From positions 1 to 64,000 of the forward strand of contig CAZGXI010000024.1 in assembly GCA_964529715.1 (NCBI GenBank): 64,000 nt of DNA, written 5' to 3'. This DNA is from CAZGXI01 sp964529715. GTDB taxonomy: Bacteria > Chloroflexota > Anaerolineae > Aggregatilineales > Ch27. Shown piece after piece: positions 50,789 to 59,251 of this stretch (position 1 is its first letter; every line of letters begins with the position of its first letter). The notes beneath the pieces are model-generated. The model saw nothing but the letters and a program-made list of their open reading frames with translations, had not been told where the DNA came from and did not search any database. The position numbers and the translations under genes are program-made.

Positions 50789-52195
50789 ATGGCCGTGAAG
50801 TACAGCAAGTTCGGAATCGACGCCAATCAGCCCATCGACCAGGCCGGGAACATCGCGCCGCGCCTGCAAAACCCGGATTATCTCGCCAACACGGGGGCGC
50901 ACTGGGTGCGGCTGAACTTTGTGCTGTTCAATCCGTCCCAGCTTGATCGCTACGATCAGATCGTCAACGGGCTGTTGAGCCGGAACTTTAAAATCTACGC
51001 GACCGTCGGGCAGGATGCGGTGGCAGACATCCCGATGGGCGACGCGCTGCGCGACTCGAACAGCACAACCGCTGCGACCTGGATTCAGCGGTACGCGGCC
51101 CGCGTCACGCAGATCGTGGATCGCTACCGGGGCAAGATATTCGTCTACGAGGCGGTCAACGAGCCGAACGGCTGGCACGGCGGGGGCAAGGCGCTGGTCC
51201 ACCCCCGGTGGTTCGCCTACTTGATGAATACCCTGTACCAGCTCATCCGTCCCCGCGAGCGGGGAATGCGCCTGATCAGCGGCCCACTGGAAGCCACCTA
51301 CGTCAACAACAATGAGGCGGCTATCTACCTCAACAGCGTCTATCGCGCGGGCAACTGGGCCGCTGCGGATGTGCCCTGGGACGGCGTGGGCTACCACCTG
51401 TACGTCGGCGAGCGCCCGGACGATCCGCCCGGCACAGATGGTTCGGCCAGGCCGGAGGACATCCGGCAGACGTATGCGCTCTTTCTCAACCAGATATGGG
51501 CCGTCGTCCAGAAGTACGAGCCGAACACTCGCAAGAAGTTGTGGGTCTCGGAATTTGGCTGGGCTTCGGAAAACGGGGAGGACTTCCAGGCGCGGTTGAT
51601 CCCGGTCGGCATGGAGATGCTGGCAAAGGACGACCGTGTGGCGATGGCATCCCTGTTCTGCGCGGAGGACTTTGGCCGCCTGTATGGCCTCTATACGCCC
51701 GGTCTGACGCGCCCCAAGCAGGCCTTCCACGTTTTCCGTAACCTAGTGGTGACGAACGCGCCCAACCGCAGCCCGGTGGTGGACTTCAACGAGATCGAAG
51801 GCCCGGTCCAGCCGCCGGAAGAGCCGGGCGAGAGCTTCCCCTGGCCAACCGGGCCGGGCCGGATGCGCCATCCGGTCCAGGAGCGCGCCGTGATTCTGCT
51901 GCCGCCCACCGACGATGGCCGCTGGGCGCGGGCGGTGCTGGCAGCGGGCCTGACCGGGCCGAAGGGCGCCACGTTCACCTGGAGTCCGGGCGAGGCCGGG
52001 CTGACCATCGCCGGGGAAAAGCGCCTGGTGCTGGTGATCAACCCGGCGGAGTGGGGCACGCCTGATGGCTCAATGGTGCCCTGGTTCCGGCAGAACACGC
52101 CCGGCGTGCTGGTGCGTGAGCAGACCTTCGCCGCGCCGGACGATTTCACCGCCTGGCTGCGCAGCCTGAGCAACCCCTTCGAGGGCGCGCAGTGA
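50789..52195 (+). CDS. Clan GH-A glycoside hydrolase-like protein
   Basis: This 468-residue protein has a TIM-barrel glycosidase layout. The acid/base candidate is E125 (YEAVNEPNGW, the NEP after strand 4) and the nucleophile candidate is E255 (LWVSEFGWAS, after strand 7). Both positions match clan GH-A, for example families 5 and 39. The region beyond residue 320 holds a Pro-rich linker (about 330-355) and a beta-rich C-terminal part. No signal peptide is seen, so it may be cytoplasmic or use another route. Substrate is unknown. CAGGAG precedes the ATG. Confidence 0.75.
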   Translation: MAVKYSKFGIDANQPIDQAGNIAPRLQNPDYLANTGAHWVRLNFVLFNPSQLDRYDQIVNGLLSRNFKIYATVGQDAVADIPMGDALRDSNSTTAATWIQRYAARVTQIVDRYRGKIFVYEAVNEPNGWHGGGKALVHPRWFAYLMNTLYQLIRPRERGMRLISGPLEATYVNNNEAAIYLNSVYRAGNWAAADVPWDGVGYHLYVGERPDDPPGTDGSARPEDIRQTYALFLNQIWAVVQKYEPNTRKKLWVSEFGWASENGEDFQARLIPVGMEMLAKDDRVAMASLFCAEDFGRLYGLYTPGLTRPKQAFHVFRNLVVTNAPNRSPVVDFNEIEGPVQPPEEPGESFPWPTGPGRMRHPVQERAVILLPPTDDGRWARAVLAAGLTGPKGATFTWSPGEAGLTIAGEKRLVLVINPAEWGTPDGSMVPWFRQNTPGVLVREQTFAAPDDFTAWLRSLSNPFEGAQ

Positions 52196-52278
52196 AGACA
52201 GGCATTAAACCTGCGTTGGATGCCGCCGACATCCGGCGGGTGGTCGCGGCGTGTTTTGGTTCGGACAGGTGAATTTCG

Positions 52279-53475
52279 CTATCCCCGTTTGTAATACCCC
52301 GTCAGTTCGCCCGTCGCCAGGATGTGCCGCCACATGGCGAGATGCAGCCGCCAGCGGTCGGCGCGGGGCGGCAAGGTGAGCTTGCGATCCAGCGCATACA
52401 CGCGGAACACATAGCGCATCGGCGCGCCGGGCGGCGGGCACGGGCCACGATAGCCCAGGCTGCCGAAGCTGTTGATGCCCTGTCTGGCCTCGCCGGGGAT
52501 CACCTCCGGCGGCGCGAATTCACCCGGCGGGATGCCTTCTGGCAGTTCGGCGGTCGTCGGCGCGAGGTGGTAGAGCAGCCAGTGCACGGGTTTGCGCGTG
52601 TCCGGCGCGAGGCAGATCAAGACAAGGCTCTGCGTCCCCTCTGGGAGATTTTCCCATTGGAGGGGGGGAGAGATGATCTGGCCGGTGTCATTGTCGCAGG
52701 TGTATCTGGCCGGCAACATCTCGCCGTCCATGAAAGCGGCGCTGGTCAGGCGGATGGTCTTGGGCTTGAACGACGGCTCTAGCACCAGACCGGCCACTAC
52801 TGATGCCCCTATCAGCAGCAACAGCAGGGCCGGCGCCAACCGCACCTGGTCGATCATGATCAAGAAGCCCAGCCCTGCCAGCAGGACGGCGATAATCAGC
52901 GGTATCGGCGTCCAGTCGAAGTTGCTGTTCTCCCGGTTGGGAAGCCACAGCAAGAACAGCGTGACCGCCATGCCGCCCATGAAGGTCATCGTCAGTAAGC
53001 CGGCCATTCTGGTAGAGGGCAGCCAGTGGAGTTGTACCTCGATCACGGCTAGACCCACAGTGATCAGGATGCCCGCCGGCAGCAGCAGCCACCAGAACAC
53101 CGTTTTCTTTTGCCACCATACCCTGTAGAAATACAGGTATAGAAACGGCAGTCCCACCAGGCCCAGCCCTAGCGCAGCCTGGGTCGAGATCGGCTGTCGT
53201 CCGCCGTAGAGCCGCCCGCAGGCCAGCAGGGTCGCGGCGCTGAAGGCCAGATAGGCTGCCCACACGGCCCAGCGGCGGTTGCGGCGATCTGCCAGGAAGT
53301 AGGCCAGGAACAGCGCGCCGTAAACGCCCAGCCCACCCGCCACTGCGAACCCTTCCAGATTTCTCAGCCAGCCCGCCGCCAGAAACAGCGCCATACAACC
53401 GAACAACAGCAGGCCGATGCCGATCAGCCACCAGCCGTTGAACAACCTGCCTTGCGCGGGGTCCTGGCCTGTCAT
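52279..53475 (-). CDS. Polytopic membrane protein fused to PEBP (YbhB/YbcL-like) domain
   Basis: This 398-residue protein has about eight helices in residues 15-245. Its C-terminal domain (about 250-398) has the phosphatidylethanolamine-binding protein fold. That domain opens KTIRLTSAAFMDGEMLPARYTCDN, then PVHWLLYHL, and ends with GYRGPCPPPGAPMRYVFRVYALD, the PEBP GxRGPxPPxGxHRY signature (here M for H). The DPDAP motif is altered to LAPDTRKP. YbhB-type proteins are usually stand-alone; fusion to a multispan membrane domain is unusual and suggests a ligand-sensing membrane protein. It lies 25 bases after the DUF4013 gene. Confidence 0.82.
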   Translation of the reverse strand: MTGQDPAQGRLFNGWWLIGIGLLLFGCMALFLAAGWLRNLEGFAVAGGLGVYGALFLAYFLADRRNRRWAVWAAYLAFSAATLLACGRLYGGRQPISTQAALGLGLVGLPFLYLYFYRVWWQKKTVFWWLLLPAGILITVGLAVIEVQLHWLPSTRMAGLLTMTFMGGMAVTLFLLWLPNRENSNFDWTPIPLIIAVLLAGLGFLIMIDQVRLAPALLLLLIGASVVAGLVLEPSFKPKTIRLTSAAFMDGEMLPARYTCDNDTGQIISPPLQWENLPEGTQSLVLICLAPDTRKPVHWLLYHLAPTTAELPEGIPPGEFAPPEVIPGEARQGINSFGSLGYRGPCPPPGAPMRYVFRVYALDRKLTLPPRADRWRLHLAMWRHILATGELTGYYKRG

Positions 53476-53500
53476 CGCCGCGTTCTCACAGGGCGGGGCC

Positions 53501-54175
53501 TTAGGCCGCGCCTCGCTGAGTCCGGTTCATCACGTCTACCCCGGCCTGCCCGATCAGGTGTGCCTGGATGACAAGGTTGACGCCAAACGCCAGCAGGGTC
53601 AGCAGCCAGCCCACGCACGGGATCAGGCCGAGCAGCGAGATGACCAGGCTGGCGGCGAACATGTAGAGCGCCAGCACGACGAACGTTGAAAAGTGTTGAT
53701 TGGCAAGGCTGAGGTTTTGCCCGATCTGCAAAAAAACGTTGAAATCGCGCGTGCGGGCGAAACGGATAACGCCGACCGACAGCGGCAGCCAGACCGCCGC
53801 CGTGTATAGCAGCGTTACCAGACGGATGCACAGGTCAAACGCGGTGCTGACCAGCCCACTTCCACTTCCCGACCCGGCGGCGATCAAGCCCTGGATCACC
53901 GCCAGCGGGCAGATGATCACGACGATGGGCAGGTAGTAGAGGACCATGGCGACGGCGACGGTGAGGCCCGCGACGAAGCGGTCCACCAGTGTTTCGCCGT
54001 CCCAGGCGGGCATGGGGCGGGCTGACCCAGCCAGCATGTTGCGGATCAGGTCCAGCGCCCAGCCGACGACGGTGAGGTTCACGATAGGGATCACGCCCAG
54101 GATCAGCGTGATCGGCAGCTTGTTGGACCACTCCTCGTCTTCAAAGGGATAGGTAAAAGCGCGCGGCAGGTCCAT
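53501..54175 (-). CDS. DUF4013 family membrane protein
   Basis: This 224-residue protein begins LPRAFTYPFEDEEWSNKL, the DUF4013 start. It has five to six hydrophobic helices. The central PIVVIICPLAVIQGLIAAG and LGLIPCVGWLLTLLAFGVNLVIQAHLIGQAG stretches are typical. Function of the family is unknown. Start is ATG 54175; the open frame further upstream overlaps the divergent TM2-like gene and is not used. It precedes the PEBP-fusion gene by 25 bases. Confidence 0.85.
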   Translation of the reverse strand: MDLPRAFTYPFEDEEWSNKLPITLILGVIPIVNLTVVGWALDLIRNMLAGSARPMPAWDGETLVDRFVAGLTVAVAMVLYYLPIVVIICPLAVIQGLIAAGSGSGSGLVSTAFDLCIRLVTLLYTAAVWLPLSVGVIRFARTRDFNVFLQIGQNLSLANQHFSTFVVLALYMFAASLVISLLGLIPCVGWLLTLLAFGVNLVIQAHLIGQAGVDVMNRTQRGAA

Positions 54176-54361
54176 AGGGTCTCTCTCCTCTAGCTTGTTC
54201 GGGGGTAATCGGCGTTGTCTTCCCTGAGCGATTATGAACGAAAGCGCACGGATGGGCAACCTCGCCGGAGGCTGGTTGCTCGGCGGCTTGACACCTGTCG
54301 CCGGGGACGTAGAATGAGCCGCATGTTGAGGTACGCTGCGTAGTTGGATAGGGGGAAAACC

Positions 54362-54661
54362 ATGTACGAGCCTGCCAAGCAGTACGATCCGAATACCGCC
54401 ATGCTGGTCGAGTTGATTCCCGGTCTGTTCGGCTTCCTGGGGATCGGCTACCTGTACGTCGGGCGCACCAACGACGGCATTATCCGCCTGATTGCCTGGT
54501 TGATCGTGGTGGTGCTGATGTGGGTCGGGTATGCCATTGCCGGAACCGTGACCTGCGGCTTTGGGTTTTGCCTGCTCCCGATTGTGCTGGTGATCCAGGT
54601 GGCGGTGCCGATCTGGTCTGGGCTGACGCTGAAGAAAGAGCTGGAAGGCGGGATGGTGTAA
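54362..54661 (+). CDS. Small TM2-like membrane protein
   Basis: This 99-residue protein begins PNTAMLVELIPGLFGFLGIGYLYVGR. The LxxxxPGxFGxHxFYxGR pattern is the TM2-domain motif, here with GIGYLYVG. It has three hydrophobic helices. Role unknown. The ATG at 54362 is preceded by a weak GATAGGGGG ribosome site. It diverges from the DUF4013 gene across 186 bases. Confidence 0.75.
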   Translation: MYEPAKQYDPNTAMLVELIPGLFGFLGIGYLYVGRTNDGIIRLIAWLIVVVLMWVGYAIAGTVTCGFGFCLLPIVLVIQVAVPIWSGLTLKKELEGGMV

Positions 54662-54685
54662 CCCGCCAGGCGGTTTTGTTTTGGA

Positions 54686-54850
54686 TAGCTTGCCCGGCAT
54701 TTCAATGCCGGGCTATGGACGCAAGGTCCACTAAAGTGGACCGGGGCAGCCTGGCCCGGCAAAACGACTTCAGCCTGCTTCAGCAGGCTCCGCATCCGTA
54801 GCCGGGGACTTGAGTCCCCGGCGGGCGAGATGCTCAGCCGTTGCGTTCAA
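54686..54850 (+). repeat. Composite hairpin repeat, copy 7
   Basis: Contains CCCGGCATTTCAATGCCGGG, GGTCCACTAAAGTGGACC, AGCCTGCTTCAGCAGGCT and CCGGGGACTTGAGTCCCCGG, ending CGTTCAAAACC. In the third hairpin both arms differ from the usual TCCGC/GCGGA yet still pair, a compensatory change. The remainder of the gap up to 54936 has a CTCTCTCC/GGGGAGAG stretch and no gene. Confidence 0.85.
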
Positions 54851-54936
54851 AACCTATTCCTGCCAGCGGCTCTCTCTCCCCGGTTAACTGCGCCAGGACA
54901 GGCCCTTGTGGAAGGGGAGAGAAAAAGGCAGAGAGA

Positions 54937-55911
54937 TCAGCCCTGCTGCTTACGGTGGGCGATGAGCGCCAGCCCCAGGCGTGGGCGGGTCGCCAGGCCG
55001 GTCTGCACCGCCAGCACCAGGCCATTCACCGCCGACTCCACCCGCTGGATCACCTGGTCGCCGTCAAAGGTGTAGATTTCGCCGAGCACCTGGCCAACCG
55101 TCACCTCGTCGCCCGGCCTGACCTGTGGATACCACAGGCCGGTATGTTCCGCCAGGGCGATTTCTCGATCCAGATAAATGACCTGCGCCGGGGGCGCTTT
55201 GGATGTTGGGGGCAACATCGCCAGCCCGGCCAGCACGTTCCGGATCACCTGCAAATGGAAGTTGATGGCATCTTCTTCGGTGCGCAGACGGCGGCCCGCC
55301 TGAGAGACGAGCACCGCTGTGCTGGCTGCCGCTGCCGCTTCCAGCGGGTCCCAGGCGCGCGGGGCCGTGAGCAGAGCCAGTTCGGCCTCGGAATAACTCA
55401 ACAGGGCGCGGTTTTGCTCGTTGATCTGTGCATCGGCCACCTGCGCCGTCCACACGAACGGCACGGCGTCGCCCACCACGTCGGCGGATTGCAGGTCGAT
55501 CCAGGCGTCGGCGGGTGTGATGAAGTAGTGGTGGATGAAGTGGGCCAGCCGCTGGGTCGGCTTGCCTTCCAGGTCGCCGGGGAAGACGTTCTTCAGGAAC
55601 AATCCGTCGAGCGGATTCTGGCTACTGAGTGCCTCGAAGCTGACCGGGTCCAGGATCGGGCAGACCATCACCCGCCCGGCCAATGTGGCCGGATCGAGGG
55701 CGTCGATCAGCCGCAGCGCCGCCTCACAGCCCGCATACTCGTCGCCGTCCATGCCCGCCGTCACCAGCACCACCGGGTCCGGCTCCGTGCCGTTGATCAG
55801 GGCGATGGGGAAGTTGATCCGCGTCGGGCCGACATCGACCTGGAACACGCCGCGCAGGGTTTTCTGCGGCTCGACGCGCAAAGGGCCGATCTGCCAGGGT
55901 TCTCCGCTCAT
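54937..55911 (-). CDS. Succinylglutamate desuccinylase/aspartoacylase-like protein with altered zinc site
   Basis: This 324-residue protein has the AstE/AspA (M14-like) layout: VLVTAGMDGDEYAGCEAAL, the conserved segment around IDALDPATLAGRVMVCPILDP, and AWIDLQS, and ends in a beta-rich domain (VRPGDEVTVGQVLGEIYT). In active members the zinc-binding motif is GxHGDE and a second histidine follows in DLH. Here the first histidine is D (GMDGDE) and the second is Q (DLQS), so two of three ligands are lost. The C-terminal part is a lipoyl-like barrel. It may be a non-enzymatic carrier or binding protein. Start at ATG 55911, after GGAGC. Confidence 0.75.
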   Translation of the reverse strand: MSGEPWQIGPLRVEPQKTLRGVFQVDVGPTRINFPIALINGTEPDPVVLVTAGMDGDEYAGCEAALRLIDALDPATLAGRVMVCPILDPVSFEALSSQNPLDGLFLKNVFPGDLEGKPTQRLAHFIHHYFITPADAWIDLQSADVVGDAVPFVWTAQVADAQINEQNRALLSYSEAELALLTAPRAWDPLEAAAAASTAVLVSQAGRRLRTEEDAINFHLQVIRNVLAGLAMLPPTSKAPPAQVIYLDREIALAEHTGLWYPQVRPGDEVTVGQVLGEIYTFDGDQVIQRVESAVNGLVLAVQTGLATRPRLGLALIAHRKQQG

Positions 55912-56010
55912 CAGACTTGCTCCGTTCGGGGGTAAGTTCACAGTTTGGAAACGATTATATCATAAGGGCGTGGCAGCAGCGGCGGGCGTTTTACTGCTGC
56001 CACGCACTGT

Positions 56011-56814
56011 CTAGTCATTCGGCCCTGGCGTGAGGGTGGGGAGGATGTGCCAGGACACCGAATCGAGGATGGCCTGTAGCGCCGGGATAGACGGCTCGTA
56101 GCGGTCAATCGGCTCGACGTAGACGAAGAAGATGTAGTTGCCGCCTTGCTCGGTCAGCCCGGCGAACCAACCCGCCGTGTCTGGCTCGCCGTGACAGCCC
56201 ACTGCCGAGAAGTATGTACCGACGGCGTCATTGCGCTCGCCCAGGGTGAAGTTGCGCCGCCCGTTCACGTCCACGCCGATGTTACAAGACGAATCGAATA
56301 GCGCCCCACGCAAAAAGCGCAGGCCGTCGGCCCAGGGATCGGGCGTGCCGGTGGCGCTCAGGCTGGCGTAGCCCCAGAAGACCACGATCCAGCCGGTGAC
56401 GTCCTCCTGGCCGGGAATCGGCCCGGCGTAAATTGCCAGGGGCACGCCGCCGCGCGTGAGCTGGTCGCGCACCGGCGCAATGCGATATGCCTGGCCCCAG
56501 CCGGGCGGCAGCGTGATGTCGAAGGGCGGCGGGACACCTTCCGGCAGGGTGATCGGTGTGGCCGAGGGCACGGAGGTCGGCGTTGGGGCATTGGGATCGG
56601 TAGGCGTCAGGGTCGGCAGCGGCGTGCGAGTCGGCGTGGCCGTGGGGCGGGGGGTGTCCGTTGGGAACGGCGTGGCCGTGTCGGTTGGGACGGGCGTGAG
56701 GGATGGTGTGGCCGTCGGCGGGATCGCCGGTCCACACCCGGCCAGCAGAATCGCCAGCAGGTATAAGAACGTCAACCTTCGGGGGAAAAAGGGAATCTGG
56801 CGAATAAGGGACAT
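56011..56814 (-). CDS. Predicted lipoprotein with Pro/Thr linker
   Basis: This 267-residue protein has a signal peptide with lipobox LAGC (about residues 24-27). A long PT-rich linker follows (PTATPSLTPVPTDTATPFPT, about 30-75). The folded part (about 95-265) begins PPPFDITLPPGWGQAYRI and contains SCNIGVDVNGRRNF and AVGCHGEPDTAGWF, ending in a helical SIPALQAILDSVSW. It looks like a small surface lipoprotein with a globular domain of unknown type. Start at ATG 56814; the upstream ATG at 56874 would spoil the signal peptide. Confidence 0.75.
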   Translation of the reverse strand: MSLIRQIPFFPRRLTFLYLLAILLAGCGPAIPPTATPSLTPVPTDTATPFPTDTPRPTATPTRTPLPTLTPTDPNAPTPTSVPSATPITLPEGVPPPFDITLPPGWGQAYRIAPVRDQLTRGGVPLAIYAGPIPGQEDVTGWIVVFWGYASLSATGTPDPWADGLRFLRGALFDSSCNIGVDVNGRRNFTLGERNDAVGTYFSAVGCHGEPDTAGWFAGLTEQGGNYIFFVYVEPIDRYEPSIPALQAILDSVSWHILPTLTPGPND

Positions 56815-56863
56815 GGTGGCGCCTTCAGACCAGATAGACAGGATAACGTTCTGACGCAGTGGG

Positions 56864-57007
56864 CAGGTTTTCAACGTCTACGGATGTAAAGTCTCCTGAA
56901 GTGGACTGCCATCCGCCGTCTCGACCTGCCTTGTTCGTCCGCCGAAGCGGACTTGGCGGACTTGGCGGGGGTGTTGAACCCCTGGCAACCGAGACCTGCA
57001 CATTGCA
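56864..57007 (-). repeat. Composite hairpin repeat, copy 8
   Basis: Contains AGTCTCCTGAAGTGGACT, GTCCGCCGAAGCGGAC and GGGGTGTTGAACCCC, in the reverse order of copies 1 and 4, ending GAGACCTGCACATTGCAT. Confidence 0.8.
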
Positions 57008-57027
57008 TTTTCGGTTTGTCGGGGCAA

Positions 57028-57438
57028 TCACCCTTGCCGGTCCGGTTGTGGTGGAGAGGCGTGCGTCCTGTCGTATTCTTCCAACAGGGCGCGCGCGGCT
57101 TCCAGCGAATTGACGGTGATAAATTGCTGGGCGCGGTAAACCCGCGTGACGATGTTGGCGAGCGCGTTCACCAGTGTGCTGCCGTTGGCAATCACGGAGA
57201 TGCCCATGTTGGGCGGCATGGTCCTGATGATGCGCTGCAAATTGCTCAGGGCGTTACCACCGGGCATTGTCATGCCGGTCGGTAGATTGAGCAGGGAATG
57301 CACGTTGTGGCTGACGGTTTTCATCAGCGCGCGACCTTCCATGATGGCTGCGGAGAAATCGCTCCAGGTCCAGATGGTGTCGAAATCAAAGCGGATGACT
57401 GTTTTCGCTTCGTTATCCCACGTGACATGAATACCCAC
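57028..57438 (-). CDS. STAS/SpoIIAA-like fold protein
   Basis: This 136-residue protein is a paralogue of the one at 15431. It begins GIHVTWDNEAKTVIRFDFDTIWTWSDFSAA and ends VTRVYRAQQFITVNSLEAARALLEEY. A polar 15-residue tail follows. No phospho-acceptor Ser in a recognisable context is seen. Function is unknown. AAGGAGG precedes the ATG at 57438. It lies 33 bases downstream of guaA on the same strand. Confidence 0.62.
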   Translation of the reverse strand: MGIHVTWDNEAKTVIRFDFDTIWTWSDFSAAIMEGRALMKTVSHNVHSLLNLPTGMTMPGGNALSNLQRIIRTMPPNMGISVIANGSTLVNALANIVTRVYRAQQFITVNSLEAARALLEEYDRTHASPPQPDRQG

Positions 57439-57471
57439 GTTTTGCCTCCTTTTCGAGTAGTGGGTGCTCGA

Positions 57472-59075
57472 TTATTCCCACTCGATAGTCGCCGGCGGTT
57501 TGGAGGAAATGTCATAGACGACGCGGTTGACGCCTTTGACTTCGTTGACAATCCGGTTGCTGATGCGCGCCAACAGGTCGTAGGGCAGGCGCGCCCAGTC
57601 GGCGGTCATGAAGTCGTCCGTCGTGACGGCGCGCAGCACCACCACCTCGCCATAGGTGCGCTGGTCGCCCATCACACCCACGCTGCGCACGGGCAGCAGG
57701 GCCGCGAAGGCCTGGGCCGTGTCGCCGCGCAACATCCCTGCCGCCGCCAGTTCGCCCACAACGATCGCGTCTGCCGCCCGCAGAGTTTCCAGACGCCCCC
57801 ACGTGATCTCGCCCAGGCAGCGCACGGCCAGTCCGGGGCCGGGGAAGGGCTGCCGCCAGATGATCTCCTCCGGCAGGCCCAGCGCCGCACCCACACGCCG
57901 CACCTCGTCTTTGAACAGGTAACGCAACGGTTCGATTAACTTGAATTGCATGNNNNNNNNNNCAGATCGCGCAGCGGCTCTACCAGCCGCCCGCGCATCC
58001 GCTCCGGCAGTGCGCCGACGTTGTGGTGGCTCTTGATCACCTGTGCGCCGGGCCGTCCTGTGCCTGCGCTCTCGATCACATCCGGGTAGATCGTGCCCTG
58101 GGCCAGCCAGTCGAACGCACCGGTTTGCCCGGCGGCCTGCTCGAACGTCTCCACGAACAGTCGCCCGATGACGCGCCGCTTTTCTTCTGGCTCGGTGATG
58201 CCTTGCAGGGCGTCCAGAAAGACTTCGGTGGCGTCCACTGCCAACAGGTTATGCATCCCCAGGCCGTCGCGGAAGGTGGAAACGACCTGTTCCGGCTCAC
58301 CACGCCGCAGCAGGCCGGTGTTGACGAAGACAGGCGTCAATTGATCGCCTACGGCATGGTGGAGCAACGCCGCCGCTACCGCCGAATCGACGCCGCCGCT
58401 CAGCCCCAGCACCACACGCCCGCTGCCGACCTGCGCCCGGATCGCCTGAACGGTCTCTTCGACGAACGCGCCGGGCTGCCAGCGTGGTTCACAGCCGCAC
58501 ACGCCCAGCGCGAAGTTACGCAGGATGTCTGCGCCCGCCGGGGTGTGGGTCACTTCTGGGTGGAACTGCACACCGTACAGGGGACGCTCCGCGTGGCGGA
58601 TGGCTGCGTAGGGGGAATTGGCCGAATGCGCCAGCGGGACGAAGCCCGGCGGCGGCGCTGTGATGCGGTCGCCGTGACTCATCCAGACCGGCTGGAGCGC
58701 GTCCAGCCCGGCCCACAGCGGATCGCTGCCGTCCAGCCGGACGTCTGCCGGGCCATATTCGCGCGCGCCCGCCGGGGCTACCGTTCCACCGAGGGCGTGG
58801 GTGAGCAGCTGCATCCCGTAGCAGATGCCCAGCACCGGCAGGCCGCTGGCGAGCACCCAGGCGGGCAGTCCCGGCGCGCCGGGTTCGTAGACGCTGCTCG
58901 GCCCACCGGAGAGGATCGCGCCACGCGGGGTATGTTCGCGCGCCGTTGTCTCATCCGCGTCGCAGGGGACGATGGCTGCGTAAACGCCTTGCTCGCGCAC
59001 GCGCCGTGCGATAAGCTGCGTGTACTGCGATCCGTAATCGAGGATGACGAGGCCGCCGTGTTTGAGGTCGGTCAT
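57472..59075 (-). CDS. guaA: GMP synthase, interrupted by a 10-base assembly gap
   Basis: GuaA converts XMP to GMP with glutamine and ATP. The class I glutaminase domain (about 1-200) has the catalytic Cys C85 (GICYGMQLL) and the His-Glu motif FHPEVTHT. The ATP pyrophosphatase loop SGGVDSA, VNTGLLRRGE and FVETFEQAAGQTG follow. The dimerisation domain ends with MTADWARLP, then RIVNEVKGVNRVVYD and a PPATIEWE C-terminus. The frame breaks at N 57953-57962. On the right of the gap the sequence reads ERMRGRLVEPLRDL and on the left MQFKLIEPLRYLFKDEV, so both sides code for the same motif, differently. The two parts are therefore redundant rather than contiguous, and the join is artificial. Confidence 0.93.
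57953..57962. other. Assembly gap (10 N) inside guaA
   Basis: The ten-base placeholder joins two sequences that both encode the LVEPLRDL/LIEPLRYL motif, which is present only once in GMP synthases. The two versions differ at many codon positions, suggesting the join spans two strains or gene copies. Confidence 0.85.
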
Positions 59076-59210
59076 GACATTCTTAAGCCAGTGTGCGAAT
59101 CCTTGATGAGCGTGTCTCTAAAATAGCTCCAAATCAGACCCGGAACAAGCAGAGTTTTAGGTGACTCCGGTCGGAAAATGTTACCGAGATGCCGAAATAA
59201 CGATAGCGGC

Positions 59211-59229
59211 GGATTTCCCGCCGCTGTGT
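59211..59229. terminator. Hairpin at the stressosome-guaA boundary
   Basis: AGCGGCGG pairs with CCGCCGCT across a short loop, about 22 bases beyond the stop codon of the phosphatase gene. No T run follows on the minus strand. Confidence 0.45.
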
Positions 59230-59251
59230 CACCTCTTGTGGAAAGTGCTGT

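Noticed and set aside
53501..54700. A 399-residue frame that would join the DUF4013 gene to upstream sequence.
   Set aside because: The upstream half overlaps the divergent TM2-like gene, is low complexity, and the DUF4013 homology starts at the ATG at 54175.
59080..59250. Purine riboswitch upstream of guaA.
   Set aside because: The conserved loop and junction sequences of purine riboswitches are absent on the minus strand.
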